From assembly GCF_000340215.1 (NCBI RefSeq), contig NW_006921555.1, forward strand, positions 62,001 through 126,000: 64,000 bases of DNA. The letters are read 5' to 3'. Shown piece by piece: positions 32,501 to 45,309 of this stretch. This stretch comes from Pseudocercospora fijiensis CIRAD86. Its lineage: Eukaryota > Ascomycota > Dothideomycetes > Mycosphaerellales > Mycosphaerellaceae. Both the position numbers and the translations under genes were made by a program. Numbering within the stretch: position 1 is the stretch's first letter; each line of letters begins with the position of its first letter. A model generated the notes under the pieces. The model was given only the letters and a program-made list of their open reading frames with translations. It did not search any database and was not told the origin of the DNA.

Positions 32501-35040
32501 ATCTCCTAAAGCGGTATAGGTACTATATTAACGTCGAGTAGATACGATCGGTAAGCCTAGTTAAGTATATCGATAAGTATATCTTTAAGGGCGTCGAGCG
32601 GGCCTTAGCCTATATTAAGTACCCTAATAACGAGACGGAAGGGTATATTAATATAAGGTATATCGGGCCTAGCTAGGCGGTATATCGTATTCTATCTTAG
32701 AAGGAGGCCGATAATTTTCTAAGCGTAATCCGGTTGCCTTTCTACCTATCTAGCGATAATATAATATACTTTAACGTAGAGGAACTATTTAACTAAGTCC
32801 GTAATCGCATAATAGGTCCGAAAAAGAGGACGAAACTCGAGGCCTTCTTCGAATTATATAGCGATCTAGCGTAGCGTAAGAAGATAGCTAACCTACTATA
32901 CGCCGAGGTTCCCCGGGCCTTTACGTAAAACGCTCGTATATAGAGATAAGCGCCTCGTAGTAGGTAGAAACCTATCGGGCGGTTAGTAAAATCTACGCGG
33001 CCGAGTAGTAAACTACTATACCTACTTAAGCTCCTATAGTTAACTCTCTACCCTAAATCGTACGAAGATTTAAAGACCTAGTAGAGAGTAGTATATAATA
33101 CGTTTCGGGAGGCAGCCGAGGCGTCTAGGAAGGTCTATTTAGACGCGTATTAGGAGACTATATTCTAGGAGGCAGCTAAGATAGGCACTACCGCTATACT
33201 AAGGTAGATATTCGTTATTATAGTCTCGACCTAGTAGGTCTAGTCGTATAAGTACCGCGCGTTCTAGGACAAGTACTACGATATACTATATAAGGACCTT
33301 CGCCCTAAGTTATAAAGGCTTAGGGAGCTCGGTACTAGTAAGAACGACTCCGCTAAGAGATATAGCTATAGCCTATAGAAGATTGTCGACGCGCTATAGA
33401 GCGCTAGTATATAACCGTAGAGTATCGAATTACTGTATCCTAACGCGTATTAGGACTAAAAGTTCGCCGCGAGCGCGATAGTATAGTATAATATAGAGTA
33501 TAACTATAAAGAGTAGGTAGCGGTCTAAAAGTCTTAGATAGAGTAGATAAACGTCGGCTAGAAAGCCACGTACGCGAATATAGTATATCGTATTTAGAGG
33601 TATAATCCCGCTATAGGTAGCGCGCTCTTCTTTCTAAATAGGGCCGGTAGTATAGGGAAGACGTTCGTATATAAGGCGCTAGTAGCGACGTTTTACGCCG
33701 AGGGTAAGGTTATATTATATATAGCGTCTATAAGGATCGTAGCGCTCCTCCCTCTAGAGAGAACGATAGCGTACTATTTATTCCGGATCGGGGTTAATAG
33801 TAGCGAGACGAGTTAGAGCGGTATCTAATTAGGTACTTCTAAGGGAGATATAGTAAAACGGGCTAGTTTAATTATTTAGGACAAAGCCCCTATATAACGG
33901 CAGTACGACTTTATAGTCGTATAATATCTCTTTTACGAGCTTTAGAAAGTATCGCCTAGTATAGGCGCGCTATAGTTTATAGAATATCGAGTAGTTTTCG
34001 GAGGCGACTTCGTATAGTATCTTCCTTTCGAGTCGGCGGTTAAGGCCGACGATATAGGAAAGATCGTATCGTCCGCGTTACTATATATTACGTTAGCGTT
34101 GNNNNNNNNNNNNNNNNNNNNNNNNNNNNNNNNNNNNNNNNNNNNNNNNNNNNNNNNNNNNNNNNNNNNNNNNNNNNNNNNNNNNNNNNNNNNNNNNNNN
34201 NTATACGCCTTTATAGTAGCGCCGACGACTCTAATATACGACGATATACTAACTAGCTCTTACGATTAGCGTATAACCTAGAGTACGCGAATCGCCTAGT
34301 ACGACTCCTATAGTACCTATATCGAGTACTAAACGTAAACTAACTAGTAGAGGCCGTAGGTCCTCCGGATATCTAGACTATTTAGTACTAAGAAGGAAAG
34401 CCGTACTTACGGTATAAAACGAAGACGTCGAGGCTACTAATACGTTCTATATAGACGTATATAGCGACGGCGTAGCGCGTAACTATTTCTCGGCCGATAA
34501 GGTAGAATAGATCGCTAAGGAGGCCCTAGCTCGGTCCGGGATCGAGGTAGATCTATCTAATATACTCGACTTACTTTAACTACTATCCTTATAACCGAAG
34601 GTCCTTCGCCTATAGATTAGGACTCTAGTAATAGTTATACGTAACCTACTCCCGTATCGAGGGATATATAACGGTACTCGTATAGTCGTAACTAGACTAC
34701 TTATATATAATGTATATATAAAGAAGCTTAATAACGAATTCGATAGCAAGGAGTATCTAATCCCTTATATTAAGCTTATCGATATAGAGACGTATCCTTA
34801 GGCGATCTTACGGCGCTAGTTCCCTCTACGAGTCTATTACGCTATAACTATTAATAAAGCTTAGGGATAGACGCTAGACTACGTTAGAATCGACCTTAGG
34901 TTCGTACTGTTTTCGTATAGGTAGCTAAATATCGCGATATCCTAGTACTAGGAAGTCGAGAAGCTTTCCGTCCTAGTAGACTAAGAGAAGTATCGGTATA
35001 ACGAGAGTAGGCCGATTAGGAACCTATAACGTACGAGGTA
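29550..35040 (+). pseudogene. Helitron 1 replicase-helicase (Rep + PIF1)
   Basis: A single plus-strand frame encodes the rolling-circle transposase of a Helitron. The N-terminal Helitron-like region has KIRMYNSAIAFTSF (near 30,805) and LGGNFFRKDEVPRYTQLYFYN (near 30,915). The Rep region has FITITINPD (31,930), then YQRIEYQKRGLP and YVYILL at 32,140. The HUH nuclease motif would be HVH there, and both His codons now read Tyr. The YIDKYIFKGVERAL stretch (32,569) fits the Rep Tyr region. The PIF1 helicase begins with the Walker A motif AGSIGKT at 33,643-33,663 (family GxGGTGKT), then IRIVALLPL and VVFGGDF. After the N gap come RGIYNGTRIVVTRLL and FPLRVYYAITINKA. It is full length apart from the gap, but full of RIP stops. 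Confidence 0.9.
34102..34201. other. Assembly gap (100 N)
   Basis: Exactly 100 N characters, the usual placeholder for a scaffold gap of unknown size. It lies inside the PIF1 helicase part of Helitron 1, between the Walker B-type region and the C-terminal helicase motifs. Confidence 0.98.
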
Positions 35041-35049
35041 ACTATAATA

Positions 35050-35365
35050 CTATTCTAGGGACGGGGCGTACTAGGATAACTTTTTATTTAGTTAGTAAAT
35101 AAGGGTTCCTATAGGTTTTCTAGTAGAGTCTCTATATTTTCGGAGGTATAATTTTTTTCTATTCTAAGAGAATCCCTTAGTTTCGGTCGGAGAGCCGATA
35201 CTTACTTATAAATACCTAAATAAAATCCTTTTCTACTCTAAATAGATATCTTTCTTTTTTAAATTTTTAAATATATAACTCCCTAAAATAAAACTAGTAA
35301 GTTAGTAAAACTAATAAACTACTAACTCCGCGGAAACCCCTAGGTTCCTATCCTATTTTCCCTAT
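35050..35365. other. AT-rich non-coding stretch after Helitron 1
   Basis: No coding frame was seen. It is T-rich at 35,100-35,180 and has a TCCGCGGA palindrome at 35,326-35,333 followed by AAACCCCTAG. A palindrome followed by CTAG resembles a Helitron 3' end, but the stem is short and has no loop, so this is only a suggestion. Confidence 0.3.
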
Positions 35366-35369
35366 TTCC

Positions 35370-36600
35370 CTTTCTTTTCCTAGTCTTATAATAGTCTATC
35401 GTTTCTTTTAATTTCTCTATATCTCGCCTCGAAATCGTCTAGCGCTACGGTATCTAGGATTTTTTCTAGGATTTCCTAGGTAGGTTTATAGTAACTAGTC
35501 TATTTTATAAGTACTTCTCGCCCTCTACTTAGTTTCTTTTTCCGTATATATAGGATTTCTTCGACCTACTATTCTTCGTACGTTTCGAATAATACGGAGT
35601 CCGGCTATTCGTTATCGATTTCCTACCCTAGTAGGGGGTCCTTACTAGCGAGTCGTAGAAGGTCGGTATAAAATACTAGGTAAATATTACTTAGAATCCT
35701 AGATAGTCGTACTAATACTAGTAATAATACTTCCTCGACCGTATACTTAGTATATTTCAAGTCGAGGCTCTTCTTAGGTCTATTAGTCTAGTAATTCCTT
35801 AGGTCGAGCTAGATCTTATTTCCGACTCGGTATATTAGAGCTAGGATCCTAGTTTTATTTACGTTATCCTCCTATTTCTATACTAACTCGGCTATCTATA
35901 CTTAATATAGGGTTAAGATCTTCTTAATTCTTTCTAAAAATTCCTCTACTCGCTTTACTACGTTTAACCGTCTATTAATAGCGGGTTCCTCGTCTAGCGG
36001 TACGAGAGACGTAGACTCGTATCTATAAATCGCGAAAAAGGAGCTTATTCCTAACCCCGCTTAGTACCTTCCGTTAAACGCTAGTTCTACCCTAGATAGT
36101 TACGGTAACTATTAGTTCTAGTCGGACTATATTTAGTTAATATAGCTCTAAAGATATACCTATATATCCTAGTTCGCGCGTTCCGGGCCTCTAAGTATTT
36201 ATAGATAGTAAGCGGAGCTTAGTCTCTATTTTACGCTATAGAGCCTATATATTTCTCTCTAGAACGTACTCGTCTAATTCGTACCTCTATCGCTAGTAAT
36301 CGCCTATAGTAGCCTATAATATCGAATATAGTATTTTAGGAAGAAAACCGCGTATTCCTCTACTTTTATAGAGGGGGTACTAATTAGGGCGATCTATTTA
36401 CTAAGGCGGTCCTTAATTACCTAGAGGTAACAATTTACGTTAGGTTTAGGAAGGGTAGTTATAAAGTCTACCGAGATTTCCTAGAAGAAACGGTCGGGAA
36501 CTAGGAGTAGCTTTAGGAGACCGTATTTATTAGTAGCGTAGCTACTAATCTAGATACCGCGGCTACCGCCCGCGAAAATCTAAGTTGTCCGCTAAGACCG
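35370..36600 (-). pseudogene. Ty3/Gypsy integrase fragment
   Basis: On the minus strand, integrase motifs read ISVDFITTLPKPNVNCYL (near 36,480-36,430), then DRLSKQIALIS, DRGTNQTS, EIYRLYSVK-RLSSAYYLQ and ERAN-DI-VYLQSYIN. The order Asp, Asp, Glu of the integrase catalytic core is present. Downstream, towards 35,370, the frame is charged and ends in RRDIEKLKETIDYYKTRKRK. RT and gag are absent, and no LTR was found, so it is a truncated element. It is not an obvious copy of A, D or G. Confidence 0.8.
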
Positions 36601-36619
36601 AAATAATTAGCTAAGAAAT

Positions 36620-36765
36620 TTCGTAGAAGTAATATTTAATTAAAGATTAAAGGGAAATTTAACTTACCCCGGATTTTAGCGTAGAACGTTAATCGAAATA
36701 AAGATTAAAGGGGAATTTAACTTACCCTAGATTTCTTAGCTTATTAGCTAGGGTATTAGCTTAAT
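36620..36765 (+). repeat. Direct repeat AAAGATTAAAGGG(G)AATTTAACTTACCC
   Basis: Two copies start near 36,641 and 36,700, in an AT-rich setting with the shared words AGTAATATTTAATTAAAGAT at 36,628 and 36,766. They lie at the truncated end of the integrase fragment. The structure looks like remnants of a small element or LTR end. Confidence 0.5.
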
Positions 36766-36779
36766 AGTAGTAATATTTA

Positions 36780-37745
36780 ATTAAAGATCTATAGAATAAG
36801 AGATCCTTTGCCGGCAATGCTACTAATATAGGCCTAGATTATTTAATAAGGTAGGCGTTAGAAGCGTAGCCTTAAATATATGTCTTAATTGCGTTTACTA
36901 ATTAGTCGAGTAATAAACAGCTGTTTATATAATCTATTTAGTATAGTATACTCGTTAGACTATAGAACGTTAGCCTAGTTATTAATTGTCTAGTATCTAT
37001 ATAATATAGCCTATTCTAGTCTCTTAAGTTGTATTAGGTTGCTATAGAAGGGGCGAGCGCGTACTATATACCGTCGCTAGCCTATTCGGTAGCAAATTCG
37101 AGAGATTATCTATAGACAATACTAGAGGTTTAAAGCGTCCCGAATTTAACGATATATTAACCGACGAGTAGTAGAGTTTTATATAACGAAGCTAATAATA
37201 TCCCGTTGCTACTAGGAGGTAAAAACCGTACGTCGTCGTCGTAGTAGGTAGATAACAAATAGCCCTCGAGCGAAGCTATTATCGACTTTAATAGAGTCGG
37301 AATTTAGGTCTTCTTACGGTCGATAGCGATATACCCTTAGAGTCTAGTCTTCTCGATATATATTATAGATAGTCTTATAAGCTCTCTTTAACTATTTAGC
37401 AATACGAGAAACTAACTATCCTACCGCTCGGTAGAGGTATTTAATAGCGTAGCGAAGTTCGTATAGTAGAATAGCTCTTCGCTAAACCTAGGTTTCCTAT
37501 ATAGCGATTTCGTATAATAGAAGCTTAGGAGGTATCCTAAATAGTAGCGTATATAGTAACGGTAGTAATATCTATCTAGTAGGTCGATTGCAAAGCGGTA
37601 GAAACCTCTAAATAGTTTGTTATATCGAGAGAGAGAGAGAGAGATTAGAAGGAAGAATTAGAAGTTTAAGATTCCTAAGAAGCCTAAGGTATCGACGCTA
37701 TTGCCTCTTCTATCCGGGGTTGCGTTAGCTACTCTATCCCTCGCC
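36780..37745. other. No recognised gene
   Basis: No convincing coding frame was seen on either strand. The stretch holds a perfect GA dinucleotide run at 37,627-37,644. It forms the left flank of the pogo-like element. Confidence 0.45.
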
Positions 37746-37748
37746 CTA

Positions 37749-37812
37749 GGCTCGGGGATTTAAGCTATACGTAAAATCGCTTTTTCTTAGTAGGCTATAC
37801 GTAAAACTCGAC
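37749..37812 (+). repeat. Left terminal inverted repeat of F
   Basis: It holds AGCTATACG, AAAATCGCTTTTTCTTAGTA and GGCTATACG in order. The right end in reverse complement has the same words, with differences at the outer edge and one near 37,803. Confidence 0.85.
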
Positions 37813-38399
37813 CCTATAGTATATTATAGAGTATATAGACCGGGAAATTAAATAGGGGTACGATTAGGGTTAAGAAGTAGTAGATTTCCGTTTTAATAGC
37901 GACTAAATTGCGACCGTAGATAGTTAAAATAGACCTATAGTCGGCCTCCGCGTATACCTCGCGTTAACTATATAATTAATTACTTTATAAGTCGGTCTAT
38001 AGGTCTATTATATTATCTCTACCTCTTATTGCTATTAAGTAAGTAGTTAACTGCTTACTCTACTATCCTAAGACTCTTCTAGCTTAATAGGGTTGTCCTT
38101 ATTGCTACTAGCGACCTCGCCTCGATAGCGGCTAGTTTTCTTTAGAGGCTCGTAGAAATAGCGCTTTCGCTATACTAACTCGTAGCGGCGGCGGGGATAT
38201 ACTAAGTAAGGCTAAATATTAGTGTATATAGTATCTTCGTTAAGTAGCGCCTCGTTTTATTATAACTAGTCGAGTCGAGTATTAGGCTCTTACGCGAATA
38301 GGCTATTTAACCGCCGCTTAGTCTTAACGTTAGTCTATATTAGAAGGTCGCCGTTCCCTTCTTCGTAATCGTAGGTACAAGTCGGTAAACGTAGTATTA

Positions 38400-40708
38400 T
38401 TGTTGGGCTCTATATGTATATAATTTCGCCGTTCTCGGACGTATAAGTATATCGCTTATAATTGCTAAGAATATCGGCGTATAGATTACTAGTCTTCTTT
38501 AAGGTAGAGGTATTGTCGGTAGTAAGAAGGCGCTTATCGAAGACGTATCGTAGTAGCTTATCGTTAGACTATAACTTAACGTCTATCTACTTAGTCTTAC
38601 TATTATTATTAAATATAATACGGAAGGCCTTACTATACTTTAATCGATAGTAGCGCGCCCTATTACAAGCACCCGTCGCCTCGTAGAGTATCTTCTAGTA
38701 CCTATTATTAGCTATGTCCTTATCTTGCTAAGTAAGTTATAAGCGTAATTTATTTACCTCGATAGTACCTACTCGAATAAGCCGATTAGGCTATTCCTTC
38801 TACCGCTTCTTTACTCGCTTAATAATGCTCGTAGATTAGTATTTACGCTTATATTCTTTACCCTTATAGATAGCCGCGTTAACTAATATATTATAGGCCT
38901 CTTCTACTCGCTTTATAGGTAACGAAGAAAATAGGTTAAACGATAGTAATATAGGATCGATACTATATAGGGCTAGTTTTAGATAAGACCGTCGGAAGTC
39001 CTTACGAGCTTATATAGCACTACGAGATACCTTAATCGTACGAGGGCTAGTAGTAGTACCTAGGAGCTATTGCGGCAATTCGGGGGTCGGCGTTCGCTAA
39101 GGTAGTAGAGGTAGTAATAATAGTATACCCTAAGAAATTAAGTTTTCGAGATCCCTAAGGCAGTAGCGCCTATTAGCGTACGACTAGCCTTCTAGATCGA
39201 TAATAGTAGGCTCCGCGGAACGTTGTTACTTAACCGATACGATATACTCCTACTAAGCTATATCGGCTATTACTAGCGATTTATTATACTAGGCTTCTTC
39301 CTATACTAACTCGCTCTTAATTGCTTACTAGTTCTAATTATAGTTAGTAGCCCTATACTAATCTTAAATATACTTATAAGGGACCTCCCTATTAATTAGG
39401 AATATGCCTATCTTCCGGAATGCCGCCCTTATATTATATAAAGTAAATGTCTTAGCCCGAATAGCTAAGAGTGCCTTAATAAACTTAGGTATTCCGAATT
39501 TACTAATACTACGGTATATAGCCTCTAGTGCCGCTTGCCTATACCTTAGCTTATATACCTAAAATAGGACTATATCTAAAGGCTATATAAAGTATAAAGT
39601 ATATAGTTATAGGCCCTATAATTGAATCCTATACCGCTTTATAAAGGCTGCAAAGTCCTTAAAGTAGTAGGAGCCGTAGTTGTCGTATAATAATACCCTC
39701 TACTCGTTTAGATCTTCGGGCCTCGCTTTTCGCTTAAACTAGCGGATATAATGTATTTTAGTATCGTCGGTTATATATCTAGACTCGTTAACAGTAATTA
39801 AGAAGTTGTCCTTGCCTAAGAACGAGGATATAGTTAATAGATATCGTTGCCTCGGAAGCGGACTCGGACTCGGAAGTAGTAATAGTAGTAGTAGTAGTAA
39901 TAGACTTACCTTCCTTCGGTACCTACTGTTCTTAGACTATTACACCTTTAACGATTAACTAATAGTTAACTACCTTACTAAACGCGTTTACGGTCTCGAC
40001 GACAGTTATATACGTACGGTTGCTATTACACTTAGTCTAGGCGCGCCGCTTCGTATCTATTATAACGATATACTCGTTGCTACTAATTCTAACCTAGAAG
40101 CTAGTTTTATCGAAATTCTATACATTCTACGGCTTTATATCTAGCCGCTTTATTATCGCCTTAAACTAGTTAAACTAGCTCCTTATCGTAGAAGGGTCGT
40201 AAGCTTCCTTCCGCTATACCTTAATCGGTTTAGACTTAACCTTGCTAAGTCTATAGCGCTTTAGAAAGCGGTCCGCCTAGTCTATACTAAATAGCGGTAT
40301 TATATCCTTCGATATACCTTCTAGTAGTAGGCTTACTAGTATATCTATCGCTATAACGGTAATTAGCGGCACTAGCAAGAATATACCTATTTCGTCCCTT
40401 TCTCTATAATAATCCGCTAGCGCTATCTCTTAAGACTCGTCTAATTTAGTGTTAGTTAATAGACGGCTAAATAGCGACCTACGGCCTTTTAACCGCTAGT
40501 AGATGCGAGAATATAGGCGAGTTGCTTTCTTACTCTTATAGAGCGCTCGTATACTAACCTTCTTATCTAATTTAGCTACTAATTCGTAGTACCTCGAAAC
40601 GACGCGCTCTACTACCCTTTCTGCCCTCTCCGCCTCGGTTAACTGCTTAGCTCGTACCCTCTTTACGTTTTTGCCCTTATTACGCCCTATACTGAGTTTT
40701 ATATACAA
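38400..40708 (-). pseudogene. pogo/Fot1-like transposase of F
   Basis: A surviving ATG at 40,706-40,708 starts a frame that is open for 70 codons (MYIKLSIGRNKGKNVKRVRA…). It then continues through RIP stops. An N-terminal CENP-B-type DNA-binding region is suggested by ALADYYREREELGIFL near 40,400. The DDE domain has NFDKTSF (first Asp codon 40,109-40,111), VRISSNEYIVIIDTKRRAQ and LLYDNYGSYYF (second Asp codon 39,682-39,684). It also has LYTLYFI-PLDIVLF-VYK, matching the pogo HTSH-QPLDVxxFxxLK signature. The distance between the two Asp codons is not a multiple of three, so there is a frameshift, perhaps at the AGT repeat near 39,875-39,900. A further minus-strand coding stretch (38,440-38,980, with IKRVKKR and AFRIIFNNNSKTK) may be its C-terminus or a second ORF. 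Confidence 0.85.
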
Positions 40709-40912
40709 TCCGTATAGTAGAATATAAGAAATAGGAGGAATATACGCTTTAGAATAAAGTAGACGCGCCTACTAAGGATTATATAAGAAATAGCGATAGT
40801 AAGGTCCTATAGCTACTATATACTCGGATAAACTAGCTAATATAACAACTAGACTCGCGGTTTAATACTGTATATACCTAGATATCTGTATAGGACTAGA
40901 GCCTACTACTGT

Positions 40913-40976
40913 ATCGAGTTTGACGTATAGCCTACTAAGAAAAAGCGATTTTACGTATAGCTAGAATCCCCGCGAA
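40913..40976 (-). repeat. Right terminal inverted repeat of F
   Basis: It pairs with 37,749-37,812 and is followed by TA at 40,977-40,978. Confidence 0.85.
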
Positions 40977-40979
40977 TAG

Positions 40980-42400
40980 CGGTAAGGAGTGTATAACGGA
41001 ACCCTAGATAGATTAGCGAGAGCGCTAAGCTCGGCCTACGTACTTAGAATAGCTCTAGTACGCGGGTTTGTCGTTATAACTAGAGTCGGACTAGAAGGTA
41101 CTAAATTGTCTAAATCGCTAGTATTTAGGTCTATAACTTCTACTAGAGGGTTATAGTATTATAAAGCGGCTTATTGTTTAATCTGTATTTGTTACGACTC
41201 GTTATAGTCTAGCGGACGGTCGTAGACTAGCGGTAGAAGTAATAGAGTATAGTCTCTATAGTAGAAGTATAGTAAACCGGCGTAACGTAATCTAGCGGGC
41301 CTATCCGTAGTAGTACTTATTCTTATCGCCCTTACTACTACGGCGTATTCTTCTTATTCGATATTACTTAACTACGGTAAACGACGTATAGGGGCATCGA
41401 TAGCGCGAGTAGTACGAGCGATAGCTTTAGTAAGATTGCTACGGCTAAAAGCGGGTAGAGTTTGCTAAACTAGCGAGTTATAGCGGCGAGGGCGAGTTAT
41501 AGCGGTAGTAAGGTTAGGTAGGTTATTAGGGATCTAAGGAGGCTAATTACGCTTAACTCTTAGTTAAAGTAGACTAAGGGGTATTAGCTAACGTTAGAAG
41601 GCAGGCGATAAGCTAATATAGCGAATAGTTAGTAAGTCTACTATCGATCTACTATACTAGCTAGTAAGGTCTCTTAGCGAAGCTATTCTCGTACTAGCTA
41701 CTATCGAGTCGATTAAGTAAGAACGGCCTCTCGAGAGTACTAATACCCTCCTATTTAGCTAGAGGTCTAAATACCTCCGGAAGATTAGTATATCGTTAAT
41801 CTCGAAGAGGCCTAGCGCTACAACCGCGAATATAGCCTAAGTAACCCCTTCTACGTCTATACTAAGCGTACTACGCGTTAGAGTAAGTATATAGTATTAG
41901 AGAGGAACGAGAGAGTAACTAACTATTCTATAGGTATAGAAACGCTAATAAAACTATCTATTTATCGACTCTCGGTCCTCCGCGCCCTCTCTATAATTAT
42001 ACTCGAGTCCTCGCTATCGATATTAATCTAGTATAGACCTACTTCTAATTAATTAATAAAAACCTCTCTTATAGCTTAGAAGTACTTCTTCTTACTTTCT
42101 TCTATCTATAGATACTACGTATTATATAATATATTATAAACACATAGAAAGATAGTTGTCTTAAAGCCTATTTAGGTAGTTCTATTAATATACGTAATAC
42201 TAATCGGCCTCTTCCGGCACTCGGGTATACCTCTAAATTAGGAATACGATAACTAGGGTTATACTCGGTCCGTATTTAGAGCCTCGCTACGCCTACTTTA
42301 TATAGCAAAGTGCTCCTCGTATAAAGGAGCCGTAGCGCTAAAAATCGCGCTATAGAAGAGTATATAGCCTTCCGAGGTATTTAGACGCTATAAATTCGAA
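40980..42400. other. No recognised gene
   Basis: RIP-affected sequence without a coding frame I can assign. There are scattered GCGAGTTATAGCGG repeats near 41,476-41,505. It could be 5' flank of Helitron 2 or remnants of older repeats. Confidence 0.4.
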
Positions 42401-42417
42401 AGTCGTTAATTTATATA

Positions 42418-42660
42418 AAAATTTTATATTCTATAAAACCTGCCCGCGCGGTTCTAATAGTATAATTTTCGTTAAAATCGAATTAATATTTATTAAGATA
42501 TTAACTATCGAAATTAGAGCTAATACTAGCTAATTCCTACTAATACTAAATTTAAAGGTTATCGATTTTTTTTAAAATTTTTATATTCTATAGAACCGAC
42601 CTACGTAGTTTAAACGCTACGACTTTTATTAAAATCGGATTAGTATTTATTAAGATATAT
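42418..42660 (+). repeat. Two diverged copies of an ~86-bp AT-rich unit
   Basis: The copies start near 42,418 and 42,573. Each holds TTTATATTCTATA(A/G)AACC, then a C/G-rich middle, then TTAAAATCG(A/G)ATTA and TATTTATTAAGATAT. The 155-bp period suggests a satellite-like or subterminal repeat. Their position before Helitron 2 is the only context. Confidence 0.6.
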
Positions 42661-43719
42661 ATAGGATACTCCGTATTCTATAGCTATCTAGTCTAGGGGC
42701 GCCCTAATATAATAGCCTATAGTATACTAAGTATTAGCCTAATTAGGGGGAGGGGGCGATAGTAAGGCTCTAGGGCGTATAGTAGATATATCAACTTTTT
42801 TTTATACTAGATATATAATTTCCGCTAAGTCTACGAGTTAAGCGCGTTTTAAGAGCGCTCGCGAGGTAGGATCGCTCCCGATATAAAGGATTGCTATATA
42901 AAAGTAGCCGGCTAGCGGATCTACTTTAGGAGTAGAACCGCCTTATATAGAAATCGTATTCTAGTAGGTTCGGAGGATATATATATAGAAGTAGTATTTT
43001 AGATTCTTCGAAGGAACTATTTTACTATCTTATATAGGTTAAGGAGTATACTTTTAAAACCCCCTTTCGCCGAGGGAAACTAGGTATATTTACTATAGTC
43101 CTAGATCGAAATTTACCTAGGATCTATATAATATAGATTCTAACTTAGATACTACTTAGGATCGAGTATAATAACTATATTCGAGGTATAAAATATAACG
43201 ACCTCTAAGCGATTTTAATCGAGAGGGTAGGTAGTCCTATAATACTAACTTATATATCGCGAGAACTAGGTACGTAAAAGGCGGCTATAAAGGCGTTCGC
43301 GTAGCCCTACTATTAACGTAGAAGCCTCTAATATTTATAGAAGAGGTCGGAATAAAAGCTCTATTAAAAGGTAGTAAAGACGGGCTATCGCGAAAGAGGA
43401 CCGCGCAAATCGGGCGTTACGATCTACTAGGGCCCCCTTACTTGCCCGCGATATAAATTTATTTACCTATAGCGGCTATAATATACCTCGGCCCTATAGA
43501 GAATATCGGGTAGTTTTATCTACCCTCTACTCGTATTATTCGAATCCCGGTATTTCGGATAATACTACTAAGCTAAAGTAGTACGAAACGGGTAGCTACT
43601 TTACTACCCGATCGGAATTTTAGGCCGGTAGTCTCGAGTATAGTTACTACCGGCAATATAGTATCTTTCCCTCTATAATTCCTAGCTCTAGTAGGGCTTC
43701 CGAGTCGTCGAGGTCTTAA

Positions 43720-45304
43720 ATAAATAGGCGTTCTCTTAATTAAATTCGCGAGGTAGCCTAGGCTACTCGCGAACTAGATAAGGGTAATCTTAGCCTTAAA
43801 AACGCCGAAACACTCGAATAACGTCGTACTCGACTAGCTCTATCTAATACCGACTTCGACTAGTATATACGATTTAGCCGATAGGGAGATACTATATCTT
43901 AGATACGGTATTAAATATACCCCCGCCGGTAGTTAGATCTTAAGCTAGATCCTACTACCGGCGCTTATAGCTCTTATCTAAAGGCTATTAAGTAGAACCC
44001 CCCTCTAATTTAGCTATTCTCTAGGGCAAATAATATAGACCTAGGCGAGCTACTAGTAGATTTGCCTAAACTTAGCGATATAGAATAGCTCCTAATCGCT
44101 AGGGTCTATACTACCGTTAACGTACTTACGGTCTAGAGCTAGTAGTATAAGTACCGTAGATATATCGCTTATTTTCTTCGCGATATATTATCTATTTATA
44201 ATAAACTACCGCGGCTACCTAATAAGGTAGATACACTATTACTTAGGCCTCGGAACCTAAATACTAATAAGGGTACGTCCTTTAATCGCGAATTCCGCGT
44301 TCGTAGGTAGGCTATTAAGTTATAGTTAGAGTATTTAAAGGATAATTATCCCGGATATTCTAATATCGGAATAGATCCTACTCTATTATCTTAGCTTCCG
44401 TAAGATAATAGCGTATTAGGTTAAATTTAAGCCGAGTTAGTAGAGTCCGACGAAACTACTACTAGCGATCGGCTATAATATTTAGATACTACTAGTAAGG
44501 ACGAGGAATCTCCTATTAAAACCGCCGCTATCGCGCAATTAGGGTATACCTAGGATCCTAATTAAACCCTGCTAGATAGCCTACGGTCTATAGAGAGTAT
44601 AGTAGGGGGGGATAATCCCGAAGTTAGCTAGATAGGCCCCTAGAATCCGACTAAAGTTAGCCGGGGACCCCCCGGGACGAGTCTATATAGATTAGCCTAG
44701 CCTCGTAGTCTACCCTACTTAACGTAGCCCTATTTATAGGTACGACCTATTAACGAGTAGGATACTAATAGTAGCCTTCTATTACTTGTCTTTCTATACC
44801 TATATCCTATAGGGTAGGGCGATTTTTATAGCTCTCGCGAAAGAATAGTTAGTTTTAAGGACTATATTTAAGCCCTACTATACTATTACAACGGTCGATT
44901 TAGTTCCTATACTAGCTAGCGGTATACGGTATTTAATATCTATTACCGAAGCTTAACTCGTAGCTAGTCTACGTACCTTGCCTATAGTCTCGAAGTTGCT
45001 AATAGCCTTATAAAGGAGTAACTACGGGAGGCCTTAATAAACCCGGAGTCCCTAGATTCTAAGTCTATTTTAGATATAATTATAAGGTATAGGCGGTCCC
45101 TAATTAGTACGAGGCCGTATATAGGCGCCCGCCGAATAGAACTAGAAGCGATAGTCTAGTCTCTAGGATATCTAGCGCTTTTTAGAACCTATAGTCCCGC
45201 TAATCTATAGTAGGACTATTTAAGTTTCTTAAGGACTATCCGTATATTATAGTAGATCTATTTAAGCGTCGGATAAAGCTCTTATTTAAGAATATCCTAG
45301 GGCC
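43720..45304 (+). pseudogene. Helitron 2 replicase, N-terminal part
   Basis: The plus-strand frame begins near 43,720. It reads DLPKLSDIEQLLIARVYTTV and SNKGTSFNREF-style text (about 44,055-44,290), the pattern seen before the Helitron-like domain in large fungal Helitron proteins (PxLxxIEEMLIARVHPxMxV). It continues to the Helitron-like region with RERIVSFKDYISALLYYYNG (44,835), VFNIYYRSLT (44,930) and RYRRSLISTRPYIGARRIEL (45,090). It breaks at 45,304, where element G inserted. With one TAAAT copy the frame continues at 52,006. Confidence 0.78.
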
Positions 45305-45309
45305 TAAAT

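Larger units (their letters stand above)
37749..40976 (-). mobile_element. pogo/Fot1-like transposon F
   Basis: Long terminal inverted repeats (about 37,749-37,812 and 40,913-40,976) share GCTATACGTAAAATCGC, TTTTTCTTAGTAGGCTATACG and a CGGGGATT outer part, with few differences. TA dinucleotides flank both ends (37,747-37,748 and 40,977-40,978), consistent with Tc1/mariner/pogo insertion, though the outermost bases match poorly. The only coding sequence recognised is a minus-strand pogo-type transposase. Size is about 3.2 kb, longer than a minimal Fot1 element. Confidence 0.82.

Noticed and set aside
35320..35345. Helitron 1 3' terminus (palindrome plus CTAG)
   Set aside because: The palindrome is only 8 bp without a loop and the next base is not the expected target T; no second copy is available for comparison.
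38462..38650. A 62-codon plus-strand ORF
   Set aside because: It lies opposite the minus-strand coding sequence of the pogo-like element, has no domain and a Leu-rich shadow composition. I treat it as a chance opening.
43535..43560. tRNA-like B box (TTCGAATCCCGG)
   Set aside because: No A box, no acceptor pairing and no cloverleaf could be drawn around it.
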